Positions 19,983 to 28,534 of a stretch of DNA of 30,073 nt are shown piece after piece (position 1 is the first letter of the stretch; each line of letters begins with the position of its first letter). The notes beneath the pieces were generated by a model that searched no databases, was not told the DNA's origin, and was given only the letters and a program-made list of their open reading frames with translations. The stretch is taken from contig CAXNAA020000068.1 of assembly GCA_964200075.2 (NCBI GenBank), positions 1-30,073 of the forward strand. The letters run 5' to 3'. This DNA comes from Sphacelaria rigidula. Taxonomy: Eukaryota > Phaeophyceae > Sphacelariales. Both the position numbers and the translations under genes were made by a program.

Positions 19983-20346
19983 TATGCTCTTTCATACATG
20001 TAGAGTTGGACCCTGAAATTTGGTATGGACAATGAATAGAGCATGAAAACAAACTACCTCGGTACCAAAAGTTTTTTTTTTTAATGAGTTAACCCTTAGA
20101 CCGCGAGGTTAGTCTTGTGTTGAATCGGCATCAACTTCAAGTGAAAAAAAGTATGCATGATTCACCAGGAGGACCAATCTCGCGGTCTAAGGGTTGAGGG
20201 CAATAATCAGTTTTCAGGTATCAGTAAAATGCGTTCAACTCATGGAGAAAAAAAAAAAATGGTACCAAGGTAATTTTTTTTCATGCCCTATACATTGTCC
20301 ATACCAAATTTCAGGTTCCAACTCTGAATGTATAAAAGAGCATGGA
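19983..20346. mobile_element. Inverted-repeat element split by a piggyBac-like MITE
   Basis: The arms are 19983-20072 and 20252-20346. Each carries CATACAT(G)TAGAG-like text, CCTGAAATTTGGTATGGACA, AGCATGAAAAC and TCGGTACCAAAAG-like text, in opposite orientation. A separate MITE with its own TTAA ends (20089-20197) occupies the loop. Confidence 0.75.
20089..20197 (-). mobile_element. piggyBac-like MITE, intact 109-bp copy
   Basis: Starts TTAACCCTTAGACCGCGAGG and ends CTCGCGGTCTAAGGGTTGA. The interior reads TTGAATCGGCATCAACTTCA and GTATGCATGATTCA. TTAA at the left and TTGA at the right fit a TTAA target-site duplication with one later change. Confidence 0.8.
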
Positions 20347-20457
20347 CCTGCAAACTTCAAATCCACCTCTAGGCTGGCCCAGCTCGTACTGTGGTTGTGT
20401 TTTGGTAAACCTTGCTCACAAGGGACACTCTCACCACTGTACCGTGCTGTGTTGCAG

Positions 20458-20562
20458 TTGATTCCTTGTGAGCATCATACGCAGGACGGTGCTCTGGCTA
20501 ACGTCAGGAGGGCTGGAACGGCCTATTCCCTACCCAAACGTCGACACCATACGCTCTCTTGA
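20458..20562 (+). CDS. Possible terminal exon, 34 codons
   Basis: After the acceptor GTGTTGCAG, the frame reads LIPCEHHTQDGALANVRR to a TGA. Composition is plausible, but no partner exon was found. It overlaps nothing else recognised. Confidence 0.25.
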   Translation: MIPCEHHTQDGALANVRRAGTAYSLPKRRHHTLS

Positions 20563-20656
20563 AATCCCAGCATGGACTGAGTAAGACATATCTTTTATGG
20601 CAGAGAAAAAATCGGGCGCGGACCACAACCCGGAACACGTTGTCCACACTCATTAA

Positions 20657-20666
20657 NNNNNNNNNN
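20657..20666. other. Assembly gap (10 N)
   Basis: Ten N bases followed by a G run, then an 18-base C run at about 20741-20758. Sequence order around it is less reliable. Confidence 0.98.
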
Positions 20667-20920
20667 GGGGGGGTGCACGATCTCGGAGTGGTTTCCCCCG
20701 TTTTTTTAAAAAGCTGGGGGGAAAGTGTCCCGAGTTTGGTCCCCCCCCCCCCCCCCCCGATTTTTTTGAGGTGACGTACGTGCATTGTCGTACAAAGGTG
20801 GGGTACAAGGCGTTCGATACTTTTGCAACCCCAGCAGAAGACAGTCTAAATTCGTGAGACGGCAGTGCAGCTCACTCTGCCTCGAGCACGAATTACCACA
20901 GACTATCAGCAACAGCAACT

Positions 20921-21409
20921 ATGATATCCGAAGAATCGACCATTCACTGGTTCCTTTCCCGTTCACGAAGACACGATGAGAAAGGAGTGCTATTTTGGAA
21001 ATATAATCCTGAGCCTCTACCGAAAAACAGCTCCCTGCACCCCCCGCCGAGACTCCGACGACGATTTCACCGCACTCCCAACATTCCGAACCAAGATTTC
21101 CCGCCCACCGAAATCCGAGCAGAATTGTCGAACGTGGACACACGAATTCCCCGCGTTACGTGTTACTGACGGTTGTGGTTCTCGGTTCATCGACCTCTTC
21201 GTCTTGAGGCGAGAACCAACCCACCCGCACACCACATATCGTTGTGTGACCACCCAACACTCTCTGGCCACCAAGCCCCTCTCTAGAGACAGGTGGAGGG
21301 CATACGCAAGATCGTGGTCGTAAGACCATAGTACGCACATTCCCGGTGCTTCACCGTTTCGTTGGGCCCACGCATTCCAATCGGTGGGCGGGCTCTCCCA
21401 CTCCTGCAT
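20921..21409. CDS. Ambiguous coding region, both strands open
   Basis: On the plus strand an ATG at 20921 opens 82 codons (MISEESTIHWFLSRSRR, then a Pro/Arg-rich part). On the minus strand an ATG-type start at 21409 opens 130 codons to 21017 (MQEWESPPTDWNAWAQRN, then Val/Arg-rich). Both look protein-like, and only one, if any, can be real in most of the overlap. The plus-strand reading would fit an upstream exon of the FHA gene. I cannot decide. Confidence 0.3.
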
Positions 21410-21661
21410 CGAATATACCCGAGCAATGCTCTTTATGATTATGCTTTCGTTCTGTTGATATTTTCGTGGCTGTTCTGATATCCCTCGAGCATGTGTTATC
21501 CGCGCACTTTACTACTAATGTCTGTACCTTTGCAGCGTCTCGTCTTCACTATTTCTACCGCGTGCAATTCCGGTACTGCAGTTGCAGATGGTGAAAAGGC
21601 GGCTTCCATCCCTATTTACTGTGCTTCCATCAGTTGCTTGAGGGACTCAACCATGTTGTGA

Positions 21662-21928
21662 TGTTTTACCGTCCTGCATACTTCACGAAGCAATGTCAGA
21701 GGTGTGTTGAGTGCGCCGTCATTTCATCCCGAGATCCGAACAGGGAGTCTCGGCATCGCTACAACCGTGCATGTCGGGCTGTTACCTGTGGTCACCGATG
21801 TCGAGGTTGTGTCACGTCCTTCGAAGTGCAAATGGATATTCACGGATATGCGACGCATCCCCATGTACTTCCATTACGACATACGGCGATTTCTTCTTTT
21901 CCACGCTGATGTTGTCGCGATGCAATGA
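21662..21928 (+). CDS. Likely upstream exon next to the FHA exons
   Basis: A well-behaved frame runs from after a stop at 21659 to a TGA at 21926, with the best part from about 21700: SAPSFHPEIRTGSLGIATTV, VVTDVEVVSRPSKCKW, then RRIPMYFHYDIRRFLLFH. Purine-first codons dominate, as in real coding sequence. The AG at 21699-21700 could be an acceptor. It ends 12 bases before the FHA exon, so if it belongs to that gene it must use an internal donor, or it is a separate frame. No family is recognised. Confidence 0.35.
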   Translation, partial: CFTVLHTSRSNVRGVLSAPSFHPEIRTGSLGIATTVHVGLLPVVTDVEVVSRPSKCKWIFTDMRRIPMYFHYDIRRFLLFHADVVAMQ

Positions 21929-21940
21929 TTGTCTCTTCAG

Positions 21941-22121
21941 GTGGGAAGGTGTAAAAGCTCAGGAATCAGAGATCACCACGTGTCGAGACGGCACGTTGAG
22001 GTCACGGTGCCCGAGGAAGGGCAGGAAGGATCAAAAGAAGGTGCGCCGGGCAAGAGAAGGAACAAGCTTGAGCTTGAAACACGATGGCCGAGGCAAATGT
22101 GTATGATCTGTTGTGTTGTCA

Positions 22122-22152
<31 letters not shown>

Positions 22153-24706
22153 TTAACCGTTGGACAGCGAGAGTAGGTCATCTGTTGAAAAAAGTATGAT
22201 TAGTCCAGATGGACTGCCTTCGCAGTCCAAGGTTCAACCCTTGGACCGTGGTGCGGGTAGTTCATGTGGATCATGCAACATTTTTTCAAGTGAAGATTGA
22301 TGCCAATTTGTCTACCCTCGCGGTCACAGGGTTAACCCTTAGACCGCGAAGGTAGTTTATCTTGATCATGCATACTTTTTTCAAGAGAAGATTGATGCCG
22401 ATTCAACAGATCACCTACCTTGGCTGTGTACTGGTCAACCCTTGGACGGCGAGAGTAGGTGTATGTTGTGTGTTGTCGTCCCATCTATTCTGGACGCCGG
22501 TCTCTACACCTTTCGGTCTATTAGGTCATCTATCGAGTTGGCATCAGTTTCACTTGGGAAAAAAGTATCCATAATCCAGATGGACCACCCTCGCAGTTGA
22601 AGGGTTAACCCTTCGACCGCAAGGGCAGGTCACCTGGTAAATCGGCATCAATTTCACTTGAAAAAAGTATGTGATCCAGATGGACTATGCGCATCGCGGT
22701 CACAGGGTTAATTAACCCTTACACCGCGGTGCGGGTAGTCCATCTGGATCATTCATACTTTTTCGAGTGAATATTGATGCCGATTCAGCAGGTGACCTAC
22801 CCTTACCCTTACGATCAAAGGGCCAAGCTGACACTCATCGGATAAACCTAGATGCTACTAAATTGTGTGCAGTAAAACTTCGCCGGTCAACATGTACCAC
22901 CTGTGCACGGACGGAGCAACCTTTGATTTCTTTTCATATTTTTTTTCTTGTGTCCTCCTTTCCTCCCTCATCTGGACGAACTCCTAGCCTCAAGAGAACA
23001 TCCATGATCTCTTGCACGGCACACGCCTTGCACTACTGTACTGTATTTGTCGAGCTAGGACCAGTACTAGCGCAGGCCGCCGTGTTTCGTCCATTGACGT
23101 TTTTTCTTCGCCATTTCAAGTTGTAGCCTTCTGGAAGGACCGCGGCCGGAAAGTATACACTTGGATTCTGTCGAAACTTGGGCTGATCTGGCTCATGGCT
23201 GTGCGTGCGTGCCCCTCTTGTTGTCCTTACATCAGGCTATTGCCGCATCAAATACATCGGGCGTAATTGCCGAGTTGTTTTGGTGGGGGGTGTGCTGTTG
23301 AAGGCGGAGCAGGAGGTGACGGCGCTGCCAGGAACGAAGGTTATTCTCAATTTCAACAACAAGGTGAATGATCTCCCACCCCTAGTTGTACATTATATAT
23401 TTATGGATATCCTCCAAACTCGTGGGACTCGCAACAGTTTTCGGACTAAAAACCATGAGCGTTCACAAGTTTAGACAACGCTTTGCCCTCTACGCGCTCC
23501 TCACTTCCTTTACTCCGAGGAGATGCATCTGTTGTCAGATATCCAAGCTCAAATACAAGAAATAATCGAACATCTGAAACACCGCACCTTGACAGCACCC
23601 CTCTCCCCCCCCCGCGCCCTCCTCCCCCTCCAGTTTGTTCCGTCTCAAAATGGATGCGTGGTCATTGGTCAAACCACTAAGGCTACCCATAGATGAGCAC
23701 TCCCCCCCCCATCCATGTTCTTCAAGCAGTATAAAATGTCTTTGTCAGTAATCCAGAAGTTCAAGATTGTTTGACGGAATGTTTATTCCTGAATTCTCAC
23801 CATCCCGCACTCCCCCCTTCCCTTCTGCTGTTTTTTACAGGGCCTTCCACGATACTCGTACACCCTTTTACCCGCGAACCACCTCTCCGCGCTTTCTGCC
23901 AGCATGGCGGGGGTCAGGGCGGCGGCCGGGACGGCTGGTCGGTGGCGAGGATCAGGTCCTCAGCAGTGCGCGATCAACAAGCGACCAGCAAGATTTCGGA
24001 AAGAGGCGCAGGATAAGGTGGGTGTTCGGGGCTCTCGGGGGAAAAGGGGGAATGATCGGAACCATCAACACTCATTGCATGAGCCGTATGTGTGACTTCA
24101 TTCACCGCTACACTCCCTCTAGACTCGTGATTTTGTTTTCATCATGTCATCTGGACAGCCCCCACGCCCCGGTGGTATCGGTGGTACACCTGACACCATT
24201 GGGCGCGGGAAAAATGCGAATTCGAATCCCGCCAAATGTGTCTAGTTTGATGTTTATTTCCTGGATATATCTGATTCCGGTCGTCGTAAGCGTCAGGATG
24301 TGAGTGGCAATTAGTCTGCTCGGCTGACTTTGTTCGACGACAGTCGACGCGGTGCGGCAGTACAGATCCAGTCCGCGATCCCAAAATGTAAGGCATGCAC
24401 GGGGGGAGAGTTGGGTTGATCCCTGGAAACTATGGAATGGTCCCGAAGAAGGTGAGGAGTTGGAATTGACGATGGCTGAAAAAAAAAAATCCCTCGAATC
24501 TACTTGCCACGTTATATTTCCTTTGAAGGCGTAGTACACTTTTGCGGCGGACGTCATATACCCATCATTGCCCCCCTCATCCATGGGTGGTACTGCTCGT
24601 ACGTGTGTGTTTTCCCGTCGTGTCCGCCGACCGTGTGTGCCGCTGAACATCAGCTTCAAAAGGAGCGGGAAGAGATTTTCAGCCGGTTTGCGGATCTCAA
24701 GTTCGC
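21941..24706 (+). CDS. FHA-domain protein gene (aprataxin/PNKP/APLF-type FHA)
   Basis: Four exons are seen: 21941-22100, 23236-23363, 23841-24017 and 24654-24706. Phases are 1, 0 and 0, and the last donor is phase 2. Exon 1 begins VGRCKSSGIRDHHVSRRHVE, which is the FHA signature: Gly-Arg, an I-x-D turn and Ser-Arg-Arg-His. Exon 2 gives the later strands (RIKYIGRN, EVTALPGTKVILNF), and exon 3 opens with GLPRYSYTLLP, where the last FHA strand is expected. The pattern SR(R/Q)-x-V-E and G-x-N ... PG matches FHA domains of DNA-break repair proteins that bind phospho-Thr/Ser (XRCC1, XRCC4). A 25-residue Gly/Lys insertion follows SRRHVEV. After the domain come a basic segment (INKRPARFRKEAQDK) and a charged helix (LQKEREEIFSRFADLKF). 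Exon 3 has an excellent acceptor (TGCTGTTTTTTACAG). The strands before VGR and everything after 24706 are unresolved, the latter because of the poly-G/N gap. Confidence 0.72.
22122..22149 (+). repeat. (CA)n microsatellite
   Basis: About 14 CA units just inside the first resolved intron of the FHA gene, directly upstream of the MITE chain. Confidence 0.95.
22153..22826. mobile_element. Chain of six piggyBac-like MITEs sharing TTAA ends
   Basis: Units lie at 22153-22236, 22233-22338, 22332-22439, 22435-22607, 22605-22711 and 22712-22826. Most junctions are a single TTAA (or TCAA) flanked by GGG and CCC, so neighbours share one target copy, and the last two are joined by TTAATTAA. Each unit has ends like TTAACCCTTAGACCGCGAGG and an asymmetric core (ATGCATACTTTTTTCAAGTG, GATTGATGCCGATTCAAC). 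By that core the order is reverse, forward, forward, reverse, reverse, forward. TTAA targets and CCCT-starting ends are hallmarks of the piggyBac superfamily. No transposase is present, so they are non-autonomous. The whole chain lies in the 1135-base intron that divides the FHA domain. Confidence 0.82.
22461..22521 (+). mobile_element. Fragment of repeat R nested in MITE 4, with TAGGT duplication
   Basis: TAGGT at 22456-22460 and again at 22522-22526 flank 61 bases that match the left part of repeat R (GTTGTCGTCCCATC, TGGACGCCGGTCTC, CACCTTTCGGTCTAT). This is a clean insertion footprint. Confidence 0.7.
24165..24491 (+). mobile_element. tRNA-derived SINE, copy C
   Basis: A tRNA-like head at 24171-24240 (GGTATCGGTGGTACACC, and B-box-like AATTCGAATCCC), an unshared middle, then the shared 3' body (GAGTTGGGTTGATCCCTGG, GGTCCCGAAGAAGG) and an A tail (GAAAAAAAAAAA). 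It lies in the sense direction inside the last resolved intron of the FHA gene. The 189-codon minus-strand frame at 24147-24716 is an antisense reading of this SINE. Confidence 0.65.
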
Positions 24707-24769
24707 GTGAGGACAACGCTCTCTAGAGAGAGCGCCGTACTGTTAGTTTTGTTTCCCCCGGAAAAGGCT

Positions 24770-25104
24770 CGGGGGGGGGGGGGGGGGGGGGGGGGGCGTA
24801 GCCGATCGGGAAGGGGAGAGCGGAGTCCGGGATTTGCTCAATTTCAGGAATCGCTCATGTTTGTTGTTTCCGTGACTGGACGACAAAGCAACCGAAGTCG
24901 GAAGAGGGGACGGAGAGGGAGGGGCGGGGGGGGGGGGGGGGGGGAAGGTGTGGTGGAGGGGCAGAGGGGGACCAGGGTTGGGCGGGGTTTCGCATTTTGG
25001 GCATCAAAAAAGNNNNNNNNNNGGTGGGGGGGGAGCGACAGCGGAGGAGAGGGGGGGGGAGGGGGGCGGGGGGGGGGGGGGGGGGGGGGGGGGGTGGGGG
25101 GGGT
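24770..25104. other. Poly-G tract region with assembly gap
   Basis: Long G runs occur at about 24771-24796, 24926-24943 and 25069-25104, and ten N at 25013-25022. It could form G-quadruplexes, but read quality is doubtful. It breaks the 3' part of the FHA gene, and frames across it are meaningless. Confidence 0.85.
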
Positions 25105-25111
25105 ATAGCTT

Positions 25112-25402
25112 GTGTTGCAAGTGCGAAGTGGCACCACGTTGGGCCGTGTTGTCCAATTTGTGCAGACAGTAAGTAGTGTACAGTCGGAACAAGCGTCTGT
25201 GCATGTCACGCTTGCAACACCATCGTCTGCAGCGTCAGTGTATTGTAGTGGCCAAGACACCTCACAGGGGTACGTGGTACTGTATGACGAACATGATGAA
25301 AATATGTCGGAAAGTTCTGTGCTTTGCCTGTTCTTCACCCCCCCCACCCCCCCTCTTTTTTTGTCACAACATGCCTACTGGGATGGGTCAGCCATAGGTT
25401 GA
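25112..25402 (+). CDS. Possible exon downstream of the gap, unknown
   Basis: The frame reads LQVRSGTTLGRVVQFVQTVS, then SEQASVHVTLATPSSAASVY and VVLYDEHDENMSES. A consensus donor GTAAGT at 25168 falls inside, so the true exon may be only 25112-25167, or the frame may run to another donor near 25270. Codon pattern is good up to about 25320, after which a C-rich run begins. It may continue the FHA gene, but the gap prevents a phase test. Confidence 0.35.
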   Translation: MLQVRSGTTLGRVVQFVQTVSSVQSEQASVHVTLATPSSAASVYCSGQDTSQGYVVLYDEHDENMSESSVLCLFFTPPTPPLFLSQHAYWDGSAIG

Positions 25403-27047
25403 ATTTTATCACCCCTTCGAAACGTCGGTGTTGAAGGAGAACATCCTCCATGCAGTTGGCGTTCTCGGAAGTATGTTGTTCCAAGTGTGAATTATTACAG
25501 CAGTTGGACAAAAAGTAGACGACTGTGGGCTCCATTAGCAGCGGTGAACTACATGTTCGACCAGGAGTGTATGATAGTGCCATCACAGTACTTGGGTAGG
25601 ACCATATAGTTGTTGTCCCGTCGTAATCGATTTTGTTCAATCACGCCCCTTTTGTCCCGCGCGACACTGAATACAAGAGGCACGCCTCCCATAGCCCCTT
25701 GACCGCCAGCGTAGGTCATGTGTTGAATCTGCATAATTTTTACGTTGAATGGTGAACGTGAGACCCAAATCGCCCCCCCTTGCTGGCGATCGAAGGATTT
25801 AACTACTCGAAAATGATTTTATTTATTTTGTTTAGTTTTTGAGTTGTCGCGTACGTACAGGTGGGGAATGGCCATCTTGTTGTTTCCACTCGTAGGATCA
25901 TGTGTCTGCTGTGGTATGTTGTTGGAGAACTATGTTCAATCATATTGAAGGTAGAAGACTTCAAGAACAGTTTTTTTTTTTTACAATTCTGATGATTAGT
26001 TGGGCAAAATAGGCGAAAACATCTTGAGTAGCCGGGCGGAGGCGATTTGACCCTTTACTTTTGTGGACTGTGACCCATGGAACAAAAACAGTGGTTTCCC
26101 CCTTTTTCTCGCTTTCCTTTCGAGTCTGTGCGAAGATTGAAATGATCCTGTATGTAGTTGTGATGAGTGTATCTTGACTTTTGATGGTGTTTGAAACCAT
26201 TATGAAAAGGCGGGAGAAGTGGCTGAGAGGAAGGAAAGAAAGAACGTTGAAGGTTGGATTCGGGCCAACTGGTGAAGCACTGCGCGCTCGTCACGAATTA
26301 TAAAAGTTGTCGAGTTATGGGCAGGGGGGAAGTCGCGGGGGACCTCGTCGGGAAACGGGTACTGTATCTCTTGGAGAAAAGCAGCGTATATAAATATATG
26401 TACACGTATTCTCTCGCCCTCCCCTTTTCTTCCTTGCGCTCTTTGGGGTCCGGAGGAGGGAAGGGAGGGAGGCGGGTGAACAGTTATAACGATGAGCGTG
26501 TCTTCGGTATGAGCGTTCTTGATTGTGCTGGGGTTGGCGGTGGATTTACGGGTGGGTAATGTATGAGTATAGTGCATGGTACACATGAACATGTATGTAC
26601 GGTGTATTAATCTGAACATGGTCCCCGTGCAAGAACAAAGTACCGTGCCATACTGTTCTGTACTGTACTATTCTTGAAATGATCAAAACTACCTGGCGTC
26701 GATTGCATGGCAACGGTAGTGCATCGGTTCGTTCGTTGCGTTCCTTTACAGCCGTTCTTCGAAGTATCTAGTTCTTTCTGTTCTCCCCCCCCTGATCAGT
26801 GTTATAATAGAGCTATAATATGTGAATTTCTATTCTTTGTTGTACTTGGGGAAGGGCAGGGCGTGGTGGAGCAAAGAGAAAGAGCACAAAGGTGACCAAA
26901 TACATTTTCTGTCTTGTGTAGTTTGTTGCAACTTGCTCAACGATGCACCGAAAAAAAAAAGAAGGGAGTACGTCTGCCATCTAGCCGTGCAGTGTGTTCT
27001 CCCGATGGGATAGCACAAGACCTGGTGCCACAAACATCCTTTCTCAT
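25403..27047. other. No firm gene; one MITE and TA-rich stretches
   Basis: Apart from the MITE at 25699-25802, nothing is recognised. 26213-26300 has a tRNA-like A box (AGTGGCTGAGAGG) without a good B box at the right distance. Frames at 26200-26619 (minus) and 26254-26559 (plus) overlap each other and read through G/C-rich simple sequence. Confidence 0.4.
25699..25802 (-). mobile_element. Diverged piggyBac-like MITE copy
   Basis: Left end TTGACCGCCAGCGTAGGTCA, interior GTTGAATCTGCATAATTTTT, right end TTGCTGGCGATCGAAGGATTTAA. The terminal TTAA is still present on the right. Confidence 0.6.
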
Positions 27048-28534
27048 TCATATGATATGCGCTTCAATGTGAGGATGTCCATACTGCCATGAAGTGTTTG
27101 AGGATGTGCCGCTCTTGAACAAGTCGACATTTGTATGTTTTCCCTCATGTTCGACCAGGTGCAGACGCGACGTGTCTCTCGTCTTTTTGAGGCGGGAGCG
27201 GGCGGACTGGGCACTGTTCCACAACGCTTCTAGTGTACTATTTTTCACACACATGCGCGTCCGTATGTGCGTTTTATTTTTCGTTCACTATTTTATCAAC
27301 CGCTAGATTGTTGAATCGGCACCACTTGCCACCAGGTATGTCCACCTGAAGACTCGTTAAGACCCAGTGGATGATCAACAGTGCGAGCCCGCTCATTAGA
27401 AACAGCTGTTTTTGAGCAAGGCTCAAAACCTTACTTTGCCAGTCATTATTACGTAGCGTTATTCCATATGTCACCGTTTCTCATGCTTGAAGAAAAAGAT
27501 GCATAAATTTATCATTTCGGTCATTTCGTTTTCCCAGCCCAGCAACTTCATGTATTTTTACGCCAGTTTTTCTTCACAGGTACGGACTTTTGTTTCACGA
27601 TATTGATCAATTTCCTGCCGCTCCATTTCCTGATATATCCGATCTGTTGAGGTCAAATTCTTTCGACAAGTTTCTCTGTTTTTTTCAAACCTGAGGTGTA
27701 ATTTCTTGTAAAGACATTTCTTGTCAGCGGACCAGCTCTGTCTGTATATACTATCCTGTGGGTTAAACTGTCGATCTTCTAACAGCCCAGGTGTGTGCGT
27801 ATTTATCACTTGTGTTGGCGTCATGCTCATTTTCTGAAGGATGTCGAACTCAGATGTATTTATTGGTGGAATGCACGGAGGGTCAGTCATTGATTCGCCT
27901 TCGCATATCAGTGGCCACTGCTGACACTCATCCATTCATCGCAGTATCATTCGTTGGCCTAGCAAAAACTGGTGCGTCCAACAGATGAACGAGAGCCATC
28001 AGGGAGTGCTCTATCAGGGAATGAACGCTGTGACCACAAGGAGAGCGCGGGGTATCTCTGGGGCCTCACTCTCATCTTCAAGTGAAGATAATTATATTAA
28101 TTTAATAATGCCGACTCAACAGATGACAGATGACCCACCCTGACGGCCAAAGGGGTGACCCTACCTGCCGAACCCGCGGGCCTTTTCCACGAGATTTGAA
28201 ATCTATTTTTGGAAGGGCGGTCGTCAGGGTTCACGAGCATAATATGGCCATGAATCCCACAACATATATTTGAGAACGGAGTCCGCAAATGCCTAAACGT
28301 ACAAACTTATCGAGAATCCGGTAACTCCAATCAGGACCTTTGCGCTTCCCCCCTCACTGATGACGGTGAAACTAACGAGTGCTCAATTATTATCACGATC
28401 GCCCGCGCTCTTTGAACTAGTTTATCACTGATGGATGGGTGCGCTGATGCTACTGCATAGCCTATGAGCACGCTTCCAAAGATTGTGCCCGAACGAGTTA
28501 TGCATGATGGCACCTTGTGCCTATAATGTGCCAT
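27048..28534 (-). CDS. Candidate multi-exon membrane-protein gene, unknown family
   Basis: Exon 1 (28534-28358, 59 codons) starts at an ATG in a strong context (GGCCATGG). It has a hydrophobic N-terminal helix (GTIFGSVLIGYAVASA), perhaps a signal anchor, and a second (AIVIIIEHSL), and ends at donor GTGAGG. Exon 2 (28292-28235, after TTTAG) reads AFADSVLKYMLWDSWPYYA, phase 1 out. Exon 3, within about 27920-27588, is Asp/Pro-rich and then a Lys/Glu/Arg helix (EMERQEIDQYRETK). Exon 4 (27405-27346) is a 20-residue membrane helix (LFLMSGLALLIIHWVL...). Exon 5 is open from about 27254 to a TGA at 27048 (SARSRLKKTRDTSRLHLVEH). Exons 1-2 and 3-4 fit in phase, but the joins 2-3 and 4-5 are unresolved. 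A decayed MITE (28071-28158) lies in the intron between exons 2 and 3. No family is recognised. Confidence 0.5.
28071..28158 (+). mobile_element. Half copy of piggyBac-like MITE
   Basis: CATCTTCAAGTGAAGATAA, AATGCCGACTCAACAG, then CACCCTGACGGCCAAAGGGG. The left end is missing. Confidence 0.55.

Noticed and set aside
22153-22826. CRISPR array (regularly spaced repeats)
   Set aside because: Repeats are palindromic transposon ends joined by TTAA. There are no unique equal-length spacers, and the context is an intron of a eukaryotic gene.
24147-24716. 189-codon minus-strand frame, the longest in the window
   Set aside because: It is the antisense reading of SINE copy C plus part of the FHA gene's last resolved exon, and shares words with the antisense of SINE copies A and B.
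24844-25347. 167-codon Pro-rich minus-strand frame
   Set aside because: It is a translation of poly-C/poly-G across an N gap.
26213-26300. tRNA-Ser-like gene (A box GTGGCTGAGAGG)
   Set aside because: No B box at the proper distance and no cloverleaf can be drawn.
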